A DNA stretch of 26,610 nt from Bacillus sp. E(2018) (GTDB taxonomy: Bacteria > Bacillota > Bacilli > Bacillales > Fictibacillaceae). The notes beneath the pieces were generated by a model that saw nothing but the letters and a program-made list of their open reading frames with translations, had not been told where the DNA came from and did no database searches. The position numbers and the translations under genes were made by a program. The stretch spans positions 1 through 26,610 of the forward strand of contig NZ_SCOL01000011.1 of assembly GCF_005503015.1 (NCBI RefSeq), given 5' to 3'. Below, in pieces: positions 15,387 to 22,797 of this stretch; position 1 is the stretch's first letter; each line of letters begins with the position of its first letter.

Positions 15387-16172
15387 ATGGAGTACATTTC
15401 AATCTTTTTTCAATACGTCGGACAATATTTAAAAACAAGACTTACGTATCGTGCCGATATGATCGTCGAAATCTTTTCAGATCTATTATTTCAAGCAGTT
15501 AACCTCGTTTTCATCCTAGTCGTTTTTGGACATACAAATCTACTTGCAGGGTGGAGTAAAGACGAGATGATCTTTATTTACGGATTCTTCTTAGTTCCGT
15601 TCTCTATCTTTGCTTCTTTCTTTAATATTTGGGATTTTACAGACAGATATATTGTTAAAGGCGAGATGGATCGTATCTTAACAAGACCCGTTCACAGTCT
15701 TTTTCAAATTGTTCTCGAACGAATGGAGCTGGAATCACTTTTCGGTGTAGTAACAGGATTAGTAGTCATGTTTTATGCAGGTGATAAGTTGGGTCTCGAG
15801 ATCAGCTGGTACGATCCGTTCATATTCATCCTGTTGGTAATAGGTGGAGCGCTCGTCTATGCAGGTATCTTTATTGCACTTGCAACGATTGGGTTCTGGT
15901 CTGATTCGAGAACAGATATTATGCCGATGATGTACAACATCGGAAACTACGGAAGATATCCGGTTGATATTTATAACAAAGTGATTAAGTATGTGTTAAC
16001 GTGGATCCTTCCGTTCGCGTTCGTCGGTGTATATCCCTCTTCCTACTTTTTAAAAAGAGAAGAGTGGTATACGTATGCCTTCTTAACACCAGTAGTAGGA
16101 ATCGTCTTTTTCTTGATCGCTGTAACGTTATGGAACGTTGGAGTAACTAAATATAGAGGTGCTGGTAACTAG
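15387..16172 (+). CDS. ABC-2-type permease, second subunit
   Basis: A 261-residue membrane protein with six predicted helices. Its N-terminus has QYVGQYLKTRLTYRADM, matching the first-subunit pattern of a cytoplasmic helix before TM1. MDRILTRPVHSLFQIVLERM is the conserved cytoplasmic loop, equivalent to VAVEMVRPYPYLNMKMM in the partner. The two probably form a heterodimer with an ATPase dimer. GGGGG at 15371-15375 serves as ribosome site. The last gene of the operon, followed by a strong terminator and then a truncated copy of the dispersed repeat. Confidence 0.88.
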   Translation: MEYISIFFQYVGQYLKTRLTYRADMIVEIFSDLLFQAVNLVFILVVFGHTNLLAGWSKDEMIFIYGFFLVPFSIFASFFNIWDFTDRYIVKGEMDRILTRPVHSLFQIVLERMELESLFGVVTGLVVMFYAGDKLGLEISWYDPFIFILLVIGGALVYAGIFIALATIGFWSDSRTDIMPMMYNIGNYGRYPVDIYNKVIKYVLTWILPFAFVGVYPSSYFLKREEWYTYAFLTPVVGIVFFLIAVTLWNVGVTKYRGAGN

Positions 16173-16175
16173 TAT

Positions 16176-16209
16176 AAAACCGTTCTCCTTAAGAGGGAGA
16201 GCGGTTTTT
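16176..16209 (+). terminator. Intrinsic terminator of the ABC-2 operon
   Basis: AAAACCGTTCTCC (16176-16188) pairs with GGGAGAGCGGTTTT (16195-16208 region) around a short loop and is followed by a T-run. Confidence 0.9.
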
Positions 16210-16233
16210 GTTCTATTGATACTAGATTTGTTT

Positions 16234-16280
16234 TGCCCCAGCGGAAGCGAGTTACCTGAAAAGGGAATCAACAACTCTCA
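16234..16280. repeat. Truncated, inverted copy C of the dispersed palindromic repeat
   Basis: The 47 bases here align without gaps to the reverse complement of the left end of the copy at 22573, including the flanking GTTGTTGATT. I count 36 matches in 47 (about 77%). Shared blocks are AAGCGAG, ACCTG and AATCAACAAC. Only one terminus remains; the rest of the element is missing. Confidence 0.72.
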
Positions 16281-16312
16281 AAAAAGCAATAGAGAAAACA
16301 AAAACAGCTATT

Positions 16313-17236
16313 TCATTTAAATATAGTTCGTTTATTAAAATGATGTTCTAGATCTTTCGTCATGATATTAATGCAAAGGACAAGTAGGGCAAAAGCGGTC
16401 ACAGGAACCATTACTATAAAAGGTTCCAGCATAAGTTCTTTGTAATAGGTAGAGATTAATCCAGTCCATTCATTAGAGACCGTTGCATAATTGATGAATT
16501 GATCATGCTCCTGACCTGAAGTGATTTGCACACCTCCAATAAAAAGCTGATAGATCGCTAAGTGAAGCATCAGTGTAAGAACTTGTGCAAATTGGCGGCC
16601 GACTAAAACAATCAGTCTTGGCCATAAATGGGGGAGAATATGCTTTGTTGTTAGTTGAACGTAAGAAGCACCCATGTGTTTGGAACAATTAACATATTCC
16701 GTTCTAGATAACAGTTCAGACGTTTCAGCGATTATTTTCCCAAGCGGTAGAACACCAACGGCAATAAGCACAAGCAACTGAAGAAATAATGTTTCTGAAG
16801 TTGAGAATATAGGATCGCTTCTTAATTCGTAAAAAAGAAAAGGAGACAACGTCAGCATTACAATAAGGGACTGTGGAACGTATTGAAAGCTTTGAATCAC
16901 ATCGCTAAACCAGCTGCTTTTAAACAAGCGTTTAAAAAACAATCCCAAAATAAAAGAAATAAAGATTCGTCCTATCGTTATGATACAGGCAAAAAGAATC
17001 GTATATTTGGCACCGTCCACTAAGACATAAAATAAATCTTTTCCATAACGATCAGTACCTAGCCAATTCTCTTTAGAAGGACTATAAGGCGGAATCTCCA
17101 ACTTTTTTAATGCATCAGAATATCGAAATGGGTTTATTTCAGGTTCAGAAAGGACTAACGGAATGACAATACTTGCAGAAACGATGAACAGCAGTAAGAT
17201 GAGACCTGAAAAAAAAAGAGGAATTTTACTCAGCAT
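16313..17236 (-). CDS. Divergent Opp/Dpp-type permease (DppC-like), orphan operon
   Basis: A 307-residue membrane protein of the BPD_transp_1 family. The first helix is near residues 8-30. NWLGTDRYGKDLFYVLVDGAKYTI at about 57-80 corresponds to the DppC marker (xWxGTDxxGRD). Further helices follow, and the coupling loop is TEYVNCSKHMGASY...HILP, keeping the invariant Gly and ILP but not the usual ARAxG context. GAGGAGGT precedes the ATG, which overlaps the upstream permease gene by 11 bases. No binding protein or ATPase is encoded in the operon. Peptide, nickel or another solute are all possible substrates. Confidence 0.82.
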   Translation of the reverse strand: MLSKIPLFFSGLILLLFIVSASIVIPLVLSEPEINPFRYSDALKKLEIPPYSPSKENWLGTDRYGKDLFYVLVDGAKYTILFACIITIGRIFISFILGLFFKRLFKSSWFSDVIQSFQYVPQSLIVMLTLSPFLFYELRSDPIFSTSETLFLQLLVLIAVGVLPLGKIIAETSELLSRTEYVNCSKHMGASYVQLTTKHILPHLWPRLIVLVGRQFAQVLTLMLHLAIYQLFIGGVQITSGQEHDQFINYATVSNEWTGLISTYYKELMLEPFIVMVPVTAFALLVLCINIMTKDLEHHFNKRTIFK

Positions 17237-18152
17237 GCATATACCTCCTCTTGATTATCGCTTTTTGTACACTTTTAACTACACCAAATAATGGGATGAC
17301 AATGAGCAGTAAAAGCATAGCCTTCGTTTCATAAGGCTGTTCACTTAAAAGAATTCTAATAACACCGTTCATTTTAAATAGATATTCTAATACGACCATC
17401 TGGCTGAATAAGAGAAGCATAACGGTAGGAAGGTGTACACTCAGTTCAGAGATGGTGTTGGTTAAAAGATGCTTAGAAATAATAGCAGATTTACTAATTC
17501 CCTTTGAGCGAGCAAAGGTAATATAACTCTTGTCCATCTCTGTTTCTAAGAGTAAAAGATGAATTCTATACATATAGATACCAGGTACAATACTGAGTGT
17601 TACAAGAGGGATCAAAAGAGCAGGTTCTTTGCTGGATGTAAAAGGATTTGCGGCAAGCCACCCAGTTTGTTTATAAATCCAAACAACGAATAACTGTATG
17701 CAAAAAACAAAGAATAAATCTGGCATTGATTCTAGAAAGCTGCAGCACTTTAGAAGTACTTTCTTAAAGAAAGAAGGAAGAAGTTCCGTCATCCATCCAA
17801 GTACTATAGCTATAATGATAGCGATAGTAAAACTAGCTATGATGAGTCCTGCAGTATAGATGACAATACCCCAAACCTCTGGAAATAAAGGTCTTTCAAC
17901 AATCTGATCCAGAAACTCTACTGAGCGGTTTTCGGGCATTTTAGGAAAGGCGAGTGTTTGTGTTTGTGTGTAAAGAGTTAACGAATGTGGTTTGGTTAGT
18001 TGGACAATTGTTTCAATAACAGTCTGTCCGTAACGAAACAGACTGAATTTCAAATTGTCCTCACCAGCAAATAAAGACGGAGTTGCAGAAAGTAAAACAA
18101 CTCCTATTGACAGCAATAAATAAGGCTGAACAAAACTTGATATCTTTCTCAT
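17226..18152 (-). CDS. Divergent Opp/Dpp-type permease (DppB-like), orphan operon
   Basis: A 308-residue membrane protein. One N-terminal helix (PYLLLSIGVVLLSATPSLF) is followed by an extracytoplasmic stretch of about 80 residues that lacks the usual xPGDP motif of DppB. The core then has FTIAIIIAIVLGW, MPDLFFVFCIQLFVVWI and the coupling loop KSYITFARSKGISKSAIISKHLL, which fits the family. The ATG at 18152 is preferred because AAGGGA lies about 9 bases before it; an in-frame GTG at 18170 overlaps the regulator stop codon (GTGA) but has no ribosome site. It is translationally linked to the regulator gene upstream and the partner permease downstream. Confidence 0.8.
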   Translation of the reverse strand: MRKISSFVQPYLLLSIGVVLLSATPSLFAGEDNLKFSLFRYGQTVIETIVQLTKPHSLTLYTQTQTLAFPKMPENRSVEFLDQIVERPLFPEVWGIVIYTAGLIIASFTIAIIIAIVLGWMTELLPSFFKKVLLKCCSFLESMPDLFFVFCIQLFVVWIYKQTGWLAANPFTSSKEPALLIPLVTLSIVPGIYMYRIHLLLLETEMDKSYITFARSKGISKSAIISKHLLTNTISELSVHLPTVMLLLFSQMVVLEYLFKMNGVIRILLSEQPYETKAMLLLLIVIPLFGVVKSVQKAIIKRRYMHAE

Positions 18153-18166
18153 AAATCGTCGTCCCT

Positions 18167-19213
18167 TCACGTTAAGTCTGCCGTGAAAATATATTCGTCC
18201 AAAACAGGCTGCTGCATAAATTGAGCGACATCTGTTCGAAGTGATTCCAGTCTTTCTCGCTTACCAGTGTAAAAGACGTAATACCCTTTTCTTTGGGTCT
18301 CGGCTAAACCGCATAAGAGCAACTGCTTTAAATGATTTGATACCGTAGCTTCAGTCAGATTGTATTTATAGGCGAGTTGTTTCGTGCTGTAAGGATGATG
18401 AAGTAAGTCCTGCAGTATTTTTAGTCTTGTTGGCTCACTGAGTACCTTTAATAGGGTAATTAAATCTTCAGGTGGTTCATGGTTTTTTTCTGAGTCCGGA
18501 ACAGCAACATGGAGGGCGATGCTAACACGGTCTTGGTTGCAGCAAAGCATAACGTGTGGTGTAGCAAATGTAGATGGCTGAATTACGAGTCTAGGAAACT
18601 CCTCAAATGAAAAAGTGTAAATATCATTTTTCTTAATTTTGATCGATTCAGTAGTTACCGAAACATCAGGATGTATACTGTTTAAACTTTCAATTTTAGA
18701 GTCACTCAGTTCTTTCTTAAAATTGTCTGAAGCTCTTGCAATCCAAGGCGTGATTCTGAAAAGCTCTTCTGCAAACAAGTAACGGTTGTATTCATAAAAG
18801 AAGTCGGAAAATTTCCTTTTCCAAGGAGCGGCATGTAAAAGAAGGTCTCGTTCAATCGAGTGAAGAGGCGATGATGCAGGACTGTTTTTCCACTTTAGCA
18901 AAGACTCGCTTCCATATTTCTCACCTAACATGAGATATGAAAACGTTAAGTCTGGTATGAGCGCTATCCGTTCAATGGCCTCTTCAATGGTAGATTCATT
19001 GAATTGTAATTCATTTCGAATGTTAATGAAATACATCCAGTCATAAGAAAGCGGTCCCCATTCTTTGATTAAAAGTAAAAGATCTTGCGGTAATTTATTT
19101 TTTGCTTTTTCAGCCCATGCTAGTCGATATGGGTGGTGAGAAGGATTTTGAATAACGTGGAGGCTCATTATCATTTCGTTAAAAGGGGAAAATTCAACGG
19201 ATACAAATGCCAT
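18167..19213 (-). CDS. ArsR-type regulator with N-terminal sensor-like domain (DUF5937-like)
   Basis: A 348-residue protein. Residues 1-240 are a soluble domain with no membrane segment, resembling the DUF5937-type domain found before HTH domains. Residues 251-320 are a winged helix of the ArsR class: LLKVLSEPTRLKILQDLL, then YSTKQLAYKYNLTEATVSNHLKQL as recognition region, and GLAETQRKGYYVFYTG as wing. ArsR proteins usually repress and are released by a ligand; no CxC metal site is visible near helix alpha3, so the ligand is unlikely to be a classical arsenic or cadmium type. GGAAGGTAG precedes the ATG. The two permease genes follow at once, and an inverted repeat lies 23-55 bases upstream, so it probably controls its own operon. 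Confidence 0.82.
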   Translation of the reverse strand: MAFVSVEFSPFNEMIMSLHVIQNPSHHPYRLAWAEKAKNKLPQDLLLLIKEWGPLSYDWMYFINIRNELQFNESTIEEAIERIALIPDLTFSYLMLGEKYGSESLLKWKNSPASSPLHSIERDLLLHAAPWKRKFSDFFYEYNRYLFAEELFRITPWIARASDNFKKELSDSKIESLNSIHPDVSVTTESIKIKKNDIYTFSFEEFPRLVIQPSTFATPHVMLCCNQDRVSIALHVAVPDSEKNHEPPEDLITLLKVLSEPTRLKILQDLLHHPYSTKQLAYKYNLTEATVSNHLKQLLLCGLAETQRKGYYVFYTGKRERLESLRTDVAQFMQQPVLDEYIFTADLT

Positions 19214-19235
19214 TTTACATCTACCTTCCAGGATG

Positions 19236-19268
19236 TTTGATCAATATTTTGATTAGCTATAGATCAAA
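19236..19268. promoter_or_regulatory. Candidate operator for the ArsR-type regulator
   Basis: Three half-sites occur: TTTGATC at 19236-19242, TTTGAT at 19248-19253 and the inverse GATCAAA at 19262-19268. The inner pair forms TTTGAT, 9 bases, ATCAAA, and the outer pair is a perfect 7-bp inverted repeat. Dyads like this directly before the regulator gene are typical ArsR-family operators. The site lies between the regulator and the divergent reductase promoter. Confidence 0.5.
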
Positions 19269-19356
19269 TCAGTTTTCATTAATTCCAAAATTACAATTAA
19301 TTTACATTTTAATAGGTGATAAGTCAATGATTATTTTTCTGGGCTTAAGACCTGAT

Positions 19357-19385
19357 TTGTAAATATTAAGTCTAATTGTTATAAA
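19357..19385 (+). promoter_or_regulatory. Sigma-A promoter of the FMN reductase gene
   Basis: TTGTAA (19357-19362) and TATAAA (19380-19385) are 17 bases apart, with 4 and 5 of 6 consensus matches. Transcription would start near 19392, about 60 bases before the gene. Confidence 0.6.
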
Positions 19386-19451
19386 TAATCCTCTATTATC
19401 CTGTAAGATAGGAACATAACTACATTGCATAGCAGAAATGAGGAAATACAT

Positions 19452-19997
19452 ATGAAAATCATGGTCATCGCAGGAAGTCCGACAGCAGAATCAAGAACAA
19501 GAGGAATTGCGCAGTTCGCTGCTGAAACGTTAAAAAAGATGAATGTTGAAGTCTTATATTTTGATGTTGGAATTGATAAGTTACCTTTATTTACAGGAGA
19601 TGCTACGACAGCTCAGAATGAGGCGGTAAAAAAATTAGCTGAGTATGCTGAACAAGCGGATGGATTTTTTGTAACGAGCCCAGAGTATCATAGTGGGATA
19701 AGCGGAGCGCTTAAAAACGCGCTTGATTTCTTAGGAGGAAAGCATTTTAAGAATAAACCATCAGCGATTGCTGTTGCTGCAGGCGGCGGAAAAGGCGGCA
19801 TGAACGCATTAACTAACCTTCGCACTGTGCTTCGTGGTGTATACAGCTTAGTGCTGCCAGATCAATTTATTGCAGATCCGGTTAACTTTGATGAAGGTAA
19901 CGTACTTGTTGATGAATTAGCACAAACGCGTGTACGTGAATTAACTCTTCAGTTAAAAGAGTTAACAGAAGTGGTTTCAGTAAACCAAGTAAAATAA
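19452..19997 (+). CDS. NADPH-dependent FMN reductase / azobenzene reductase family
   Basis: A 181-residue flavodoxin-fold cytosolic enzyme. The FMN phosphate loop GSPTAESRTRG is at 8-18, the conserved SPEYHSGISGALKNALD at 76-92, and the glycine-rich AGGGKGGMNAL at 110-120. The last two resemble B. subtilis YhdA/AzoR closely. Such enzymes transfer electrons from NADPH to FMN and on to quinones, azo compounds or metal ions. The ATG at 19452 follows GAGGAAAT; an upstream in-frame ATG at 19425 lacks a ribosome site and would add residues before the usual first beta strand. It is monocistronic between its own promoter and a perfect terminator, and divergent from the ArsR-type operon. Confidence 0.92.
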   Translation: MKIMVIAGSPTAESRTRGIAQFAAETLKKMNVEVLYFDVGIDKLPLFTGDATTAQNEAVKKLAEYAEQADGFFVTSPEYHSGISGALKNALDFLGGKHFKNKPSAIAVAAGGGKGGMNALTNLRTVLRGVYSLVLPDQFIADPVNFDEGNVLVDELAQTRVRELTLQLKELTEVVSVNQVK

Positions 19998-20005
19998 TAA
20001 ACCGG

Positions 20006-20040
20006 AAAGACAGTCTATGAAAAAGCAGACTGTCTTTTTT
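20006..20040 (+). terminator. Intrinsic terminator after the FMN reductase gene
   Basis: AAAGACAGTCT (20006-20016) pairs perfectly over 11 bp with AGACTGTCTTT (20027-20037), followed by a T-run. Confidence 0.93.
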
Positions 20041-20098
20041 AATGATAGGCTGTCCTATTTAATTTCTCTTTTTCATAAGATAAAGAGAGGTGGACAGA

Positions 20099-20515
20099 AT
20101 GGAAAATGCTGTTTTACTACTATTGATCATAATCACTGCTAGTCTCATTGTTCGTAGTATATGGATGCTCTTTAAACATCCCGGAATTAAAGAACATCTG
20201 ATGCCAGCAAGTCATCTGCTGATTTTGTTCATCGTGTACGGTACGATCATTTCAGGATTTGGACTCATTTATGCCCTTATCTCTTTAATGGGCTATCCCG
20301 TCATCAAACTAGAATTGAATCAGAGTGACTTTTTCTCTTTTATAGAAGCATGTATCTATTTTAGTAGCACGACGATTCTGTCCGTAGGTTATGGAGACAT
20401 CGTACCTGTTGGAGCAGGAAGGTGGATAGCCGCTCTTCAAGCATTGATCGGGTACTTGCTACCGATTGCTTTTGTGTTATCTTCTGTTGTTCATCACAAC
20501 AAGATGGCAAAATAG
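20099..20515 (+). CDS. Small potassium-channel-like protein (Ion_trans_2, no RCK domain)
   Basis: A 138-residue membrane protein. Helix 1 spans about residues 3-24, helix 2 about 38-64, a pore helix about 79-93, the selectivity filter SVGYGD at 95-100, and the last helix about 109-132. The filter is the K+ signature TVGYGD with Thr replaced by Ser at the innermost site. It has one extra N-terminal helix compared with minimal two-helix channels and no cytoplasmic RCK/TrkA domain, so gating ligands are not evident. The ATG at 20099 is spaced about 7 bases from GAGAGGTG; an in-frame GTG at 20090 overlaps that ribosome site. It lies 65 bases before bcp with no terminator between, so the two may be cotranscribed. 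Confidence 0.85.
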   Translation: MENAVLLLLIIITASLIVRSIWMLFKHPGIKEHLMPASHLLILFIVYGTIISGFGLIYALISLMGYPVIKLELNQSDFFSFIEACIYFSSTTILSVGYGDIVPVGAGRWIAALQALIGYLLPIAFVLSSVVHHNKMAK

Positions 20516-20542
20516 TTGTTTGAAAACGGACATATAGGCTAC

Positions 20543-20570
20543 CCTTAAGGAAGATGAATCTTTAAGGAGG
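20543..20570 (+). promoter_or_regulatory. Hairpin that could mask the bcp ribosome site
   Basis: CCTTAAGG (20543-20550) can pair with CTTTAAGG (20560-20567) around a 9-base loop, with one G-U pair. The 3' arm contains the first four bases of the bcp Shine-Dalgarno sequence AAGGAGG (20564-20570). No T-run follows, so it is not a terminator. Confidence 0.45.
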
Positions 20571-20580
20571 TCTCAATGCG

Positions 20581-21051
20581 ATGACAATAGAAACAGGAAG
20601 CAAAGCGCCAGATTTTAAATTGCCGGCAAGTAATGGAGAAGAAGTTGCATTATCAGAGTTTAAAGGGAAAAATGTGGTTCTCTACTTTTATCCAAAAGAC
20701 ATGACGCCAGGCTGTACCACGCAAGCATGTGATTTCAGAGATCGTCATGAAGACTTTAAGAAACAAAATACCGTAATTCTAGGCGTAAGTCCTGACCCAT
20801 TAGCTCGACATGACAAATTTATTGAGAAGCATGGTCTGCCGTTCATCCTTTTAGCTGATGAGGAGCATAAAGTGGCTGAGCTTTACGACGTGTGGAAACT
20901 GAAAAAGAATTTCGGTAAAGAATACATGGGGATTGAACGCTCTACGTTTATTATTGATGGAGAAGGAAACATCGCGAAAGAATATCGAAAAGTGAAAGTG
21001 AAAGATCACGTAGAAGAAGCATTAAGATTTATTCAAGAAAACTTAGTATAG
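20581..21051 (+). CDS. bcp: Thiol peroxidase, Bcp/PrxQ-type peroxiredoxin (YgaF)
   Basis: A 156-residue thioredoxin-fold cytosolic enzyme that reduces hydrogen peroxide and organic hydroperoxides with electrons from thioredoxin. The peroxidatic cysteine is Cys45 in MTPGCTTQAC, and Cys50 five residues later is the resolving cysteine, as in E. coli BCP. Other family blocks are YFYPKDMTPGCT, GVSPDPLARHDKF, PFILLADEEHKVAE and ERSTFIIDGEG. AAGGAGG lies 10 bases before the ATG at 20581. An earlier ATG at 20576 gives only ATG-CGA-TGA, whose stop overlaps the true start. The location beside perR matches B. subtilis ygaF. I see no PerR box upstream of it. Confidence 0.95.
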   Translation: MTIETGSKAPDFKLPASNGEEVALSEFKGKNVVLYFYPKDMTPGCTTQACDFRDRHEDFKKQNTVILGVSPDPLARHDKFIEKHGLPFILLADEEHKVAELYDVWKLKKNFGKEYMGIERSTFIIDGEGNIAKEYRKVKVKDHVEEALRFIQENLV

Positions 21052-21084
21052 AAAAAAGCCCTCGAGAAATCGGGGCTTTTTTAC
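21052..21084. terminator. Bidirectional terminator between bcp and sspH
   Basis: AAAAGCCC (21054-21061) pairs with GGGGCTTTT (21072-21080), flanked by A-run on the left and T-run on the right, so it can serve both the rightward bcp and the leftward sspH transcripts. Confidence 0.88.
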
Positions 21085-21099
21085 TTTTAATTCAAGGGT

Positions 21100-21279
21100 T
21101 TAGCTCTCCTGTAGTTCTGTAACAGGAATGTCCATCTCTTGGTCGGGCTGTTCTCTCGTGTAAGCTCTAGCAGTTTGGTTGTTTTCATCAACAGATTGAA
21201 GCCATACAGGAGTTCCGTTATGAAGCACTTGGATTTCTTTTTCCGACTCAATGATCTGTTGGGCACGTGATACGTTCAT
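21100..21279 (-). CDS. sspH: Small acid-soluble spore protein H (SspH family)
   Basis: A 59-residue protein, the expected length for SspH. It has the family sequence MNVSRAQQIIESEKEIQVLH followed by GTPVWLQSVDENNQTARAY. SspH-type minor SASPs are made only in the forespore and reside in the spore core; their exact role is unknown. The ATG at 21279 has GGAGGTG 9 bases upstream; a GTG at 21297 in the same frame overlaps that ribosome site. A near-perfect sigma-G promoter lies 25-54 bases upstream, which strongly supports forespore expression. It shares the terminator with bcp and faces away from the aminopeptidase gene. Confidence 0.95.
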   Translation of the reverse strand: MNVSRAQQIIESEKEIQVLHNGTPVWLQSVDENNQTARAYTREQPDQEMDIPVTELQES

Positions 21280-21303
21280 GAATTCATTCACCTCCACGCC
21301 AAA

Positions 21304-21333
21304 TAGTATGCAACAGAGACTGATAGACTATGC
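21304..21333 (-). promoter_or_regulatory. Sigma-G promoter of sspH
   Basis: On the minus strand GCATA (21333-21329) and CATACTA (21310-21304) are separated by exactly 18 bases. Both match the sigma-G consensus (GHATR and CATWHTA) at every position. Confidence 0.9.
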
Positions 21334-21424
21334 TTTCCTTCTTAATAAATAGGCATGATGGCTTATGCGTGATAAAATGAAATAGTGTGAATTTTATAAC
21401 ATATAATTTCGGGGGTTATACATA

Positions 21425-22534
21425 ATGAGAGATGAACGTTTAACAACGTTGGCAAAAACATTGCTGACACATTCATTAAAGGTAGAAAAAGGTCAAAAAG
21501 TACTTATTACTTCTTTCTTAGCGGGTAAGCCGCTCGTAAAAGAACTCGTTCAAGAAACATATAAACTAGGAGCTTTTCCTTACGTTCAACTTGCAGATGA
21601 AGAGATTTCACGTGCGTTAATGATGGGTTCTACGAGAGAACACTCTGAGGCACAGTTGAAATGGGATCTGACACGCATTGAAGATATCGATGCGTATATC
21701 TCGATTCAATGTAAAAATAATGATGCAGAGTTCTCAGAAGTTCCAAGTGAGATCTTCCAGATGAAAGCAGAAATAAATAAGCCTGTTCAAAACATGATCA
21801 TCAATGACCGTCAATGGGTATTGTTAAACTACCCAACTACAGGTCTCGCACAAATGGCTAAAATGAGCTTAGAAAAGTTCACAGATTTTGTACTTGATGT
21901 GTGTAACGTGGATTATAAGGCGATGGCTGAAGCACAAAAACCACTTCATGCTTTAATGGAAAAAACAGATAAAGTACGCATCACAGCTCCGGGAACTGAT
22001 TTAACGTTCTCGATAAAAGGAATTCCTGCTGTAATGTGTGCAGGTGAAAATAACATTCCTGACGGAGAAGTATTTACGGCACCAGTAAAAGACAGTGTGA
22101 ATGGAACCATTACATATAACACACCTTGTCCTTATCACGGTACAACGTTTAACAACGTAAAACTTACTTTCAAAGACGGAAAAATCGTTGAAGCAACTTC
22201 TGACAACACTGAAAAATTAAATGAGATCTTTAATACAGATGAAGGCGCTCGTTATGTTGGGGAATTTGCGATCGGAGTAAATCCACTGATCCAACATCCA
22301 ATGGGAGATATCTTATTTGATGAGAAGATTGGCGGAAGCATTCATTTCACACCTGGAAGAGCGTATCAAGATGCATACAACGGAAACGAATCAGGCATCC
22401 ACTGGGATATGGTACTGATTCAACGTCCAGAGTACGGTGGTGGAGAAATCTACTTTGATGATGTATTGATTAGAAAAGACGGTTTGTTCGTTCTGCCAGA
22501 ACTTCAAGGTCTTAATCCAGAGAACCTTAAGTAA
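21425..22534 (+). CDS. M29-family metallo-aminopeptidase (AmpS/PepS type)
   Basis: A 369-residue cytosolic aminopeptidase of the thermophilic-aminopeptidase (M29) family, which removes N-terminal residues from peptides using two divalent metal ions. The ligands can be placed by motif: E215 in NIPDGEVF, E280 in VGEFAIG, H307 in GGSIHF, Y314 in GRAY, and H326/D328 in GIHWD. These correspond to the Glu, Glu, His, Tyr, His, Asp set of Thermus aminopeptidase T. A TATAAT at 21402-21407 could be its -10, though the -35 is poor. GGGGG precedes the ATG. The protein could complete use of peptides imported by the transporter at 3637-9296, though the genes are not linked. It ends before repeat copy B. 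Confidence 0.93.
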   Translation: MRDERLTTLAKTLLTHSLKVEKGQKVLITSFLAGKPLVKELVQETYKLGAFPYVQLADEEISRALMMGSTREHSEAQLKWDLTRIEDIDAYISIQCKNNDAEFSEVPSEIFQMKAEINKPVQNMIINDRQWVLLNYPTTGLAQMAKMSLEKFTDFVLDVCNVDYKAMAEAQKPLHALMEKTDKVRITAPGTDLTFSIKGIPAVMCAGENNIPDGEVFTAPVKDSVNGTITYNTPCPYHGTTFNNVKLTFKDGKIVEATSDNTEKLNEIFNTDEGARYVGEFAIGVNPLIQHPMGDILFDEKIGGSIHFTPGRAYQDAYNGNESGIHWDMVLIQRPEYGGGEIYFDDVLIRKDGLFVLPELQGLNPENLK

Positions 22535-22572
22535 GAACTGTTTTGGATAGCTTTGTTGCTCTATGAGGGTTG

Positions 22573-22699
22573 TTGATTTCCGTTACAGGTTGCTCGCTTT
22601 CCGGGGGGCGTGCGGTGAGCCTCCTAGTGCTCTGCACTATTAGGAGGCTCATCTGTCCCGCTGATCCCCCAGGAGTCTCGCACCTTTCACTCCAATCAA
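22573..22699. repeat. Dispersed palindromic repeat, full copy B
   Basis: A 127-bp element in the same orientation as copy A (13396-13520), with ends TTGATT and AATCAA. Its inner hairpin is nearly perfect: GAGCCTCCTAGTG pairs with CACTATTAGGAGGCTC (one bulge) around CTCTG. In copy A the equivalent arms have different bases that still pair. It lies in the 3' region of the aminopeptidase gene, before the terminator at 22769. Confidence 0.88.
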
Positions 22700-22768
22700 A
22701 TTTTCAATGAAGATAGAGAACAACAGACTCAAAGTAATTAAGCAGCCAAAACAAAACAGCAACAACTT

Positions 22769-22797
22769 AAAAAGCGGGGAGCACGTTCCCGCTTTTT
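22769..22797 (+). terminator. Terminator 27 bases before the dehydrogenase start
   Basis: AAAGCGGGGA (22771-22780) pairs with TTCCCGCTTT (22786-22795), one G-U pair, with a T-run. It would end the aminopeptidase transcript, but it also lies immediately before the next gene and could act as an attenuator. Confidence 0.85.

Noticed and set aside
16281..16312. Terminator for the leftward permease operon
   Set aside because: Only a weak 5-bp AATAG/CTATT pairing with a long loop is visible; not convincing.
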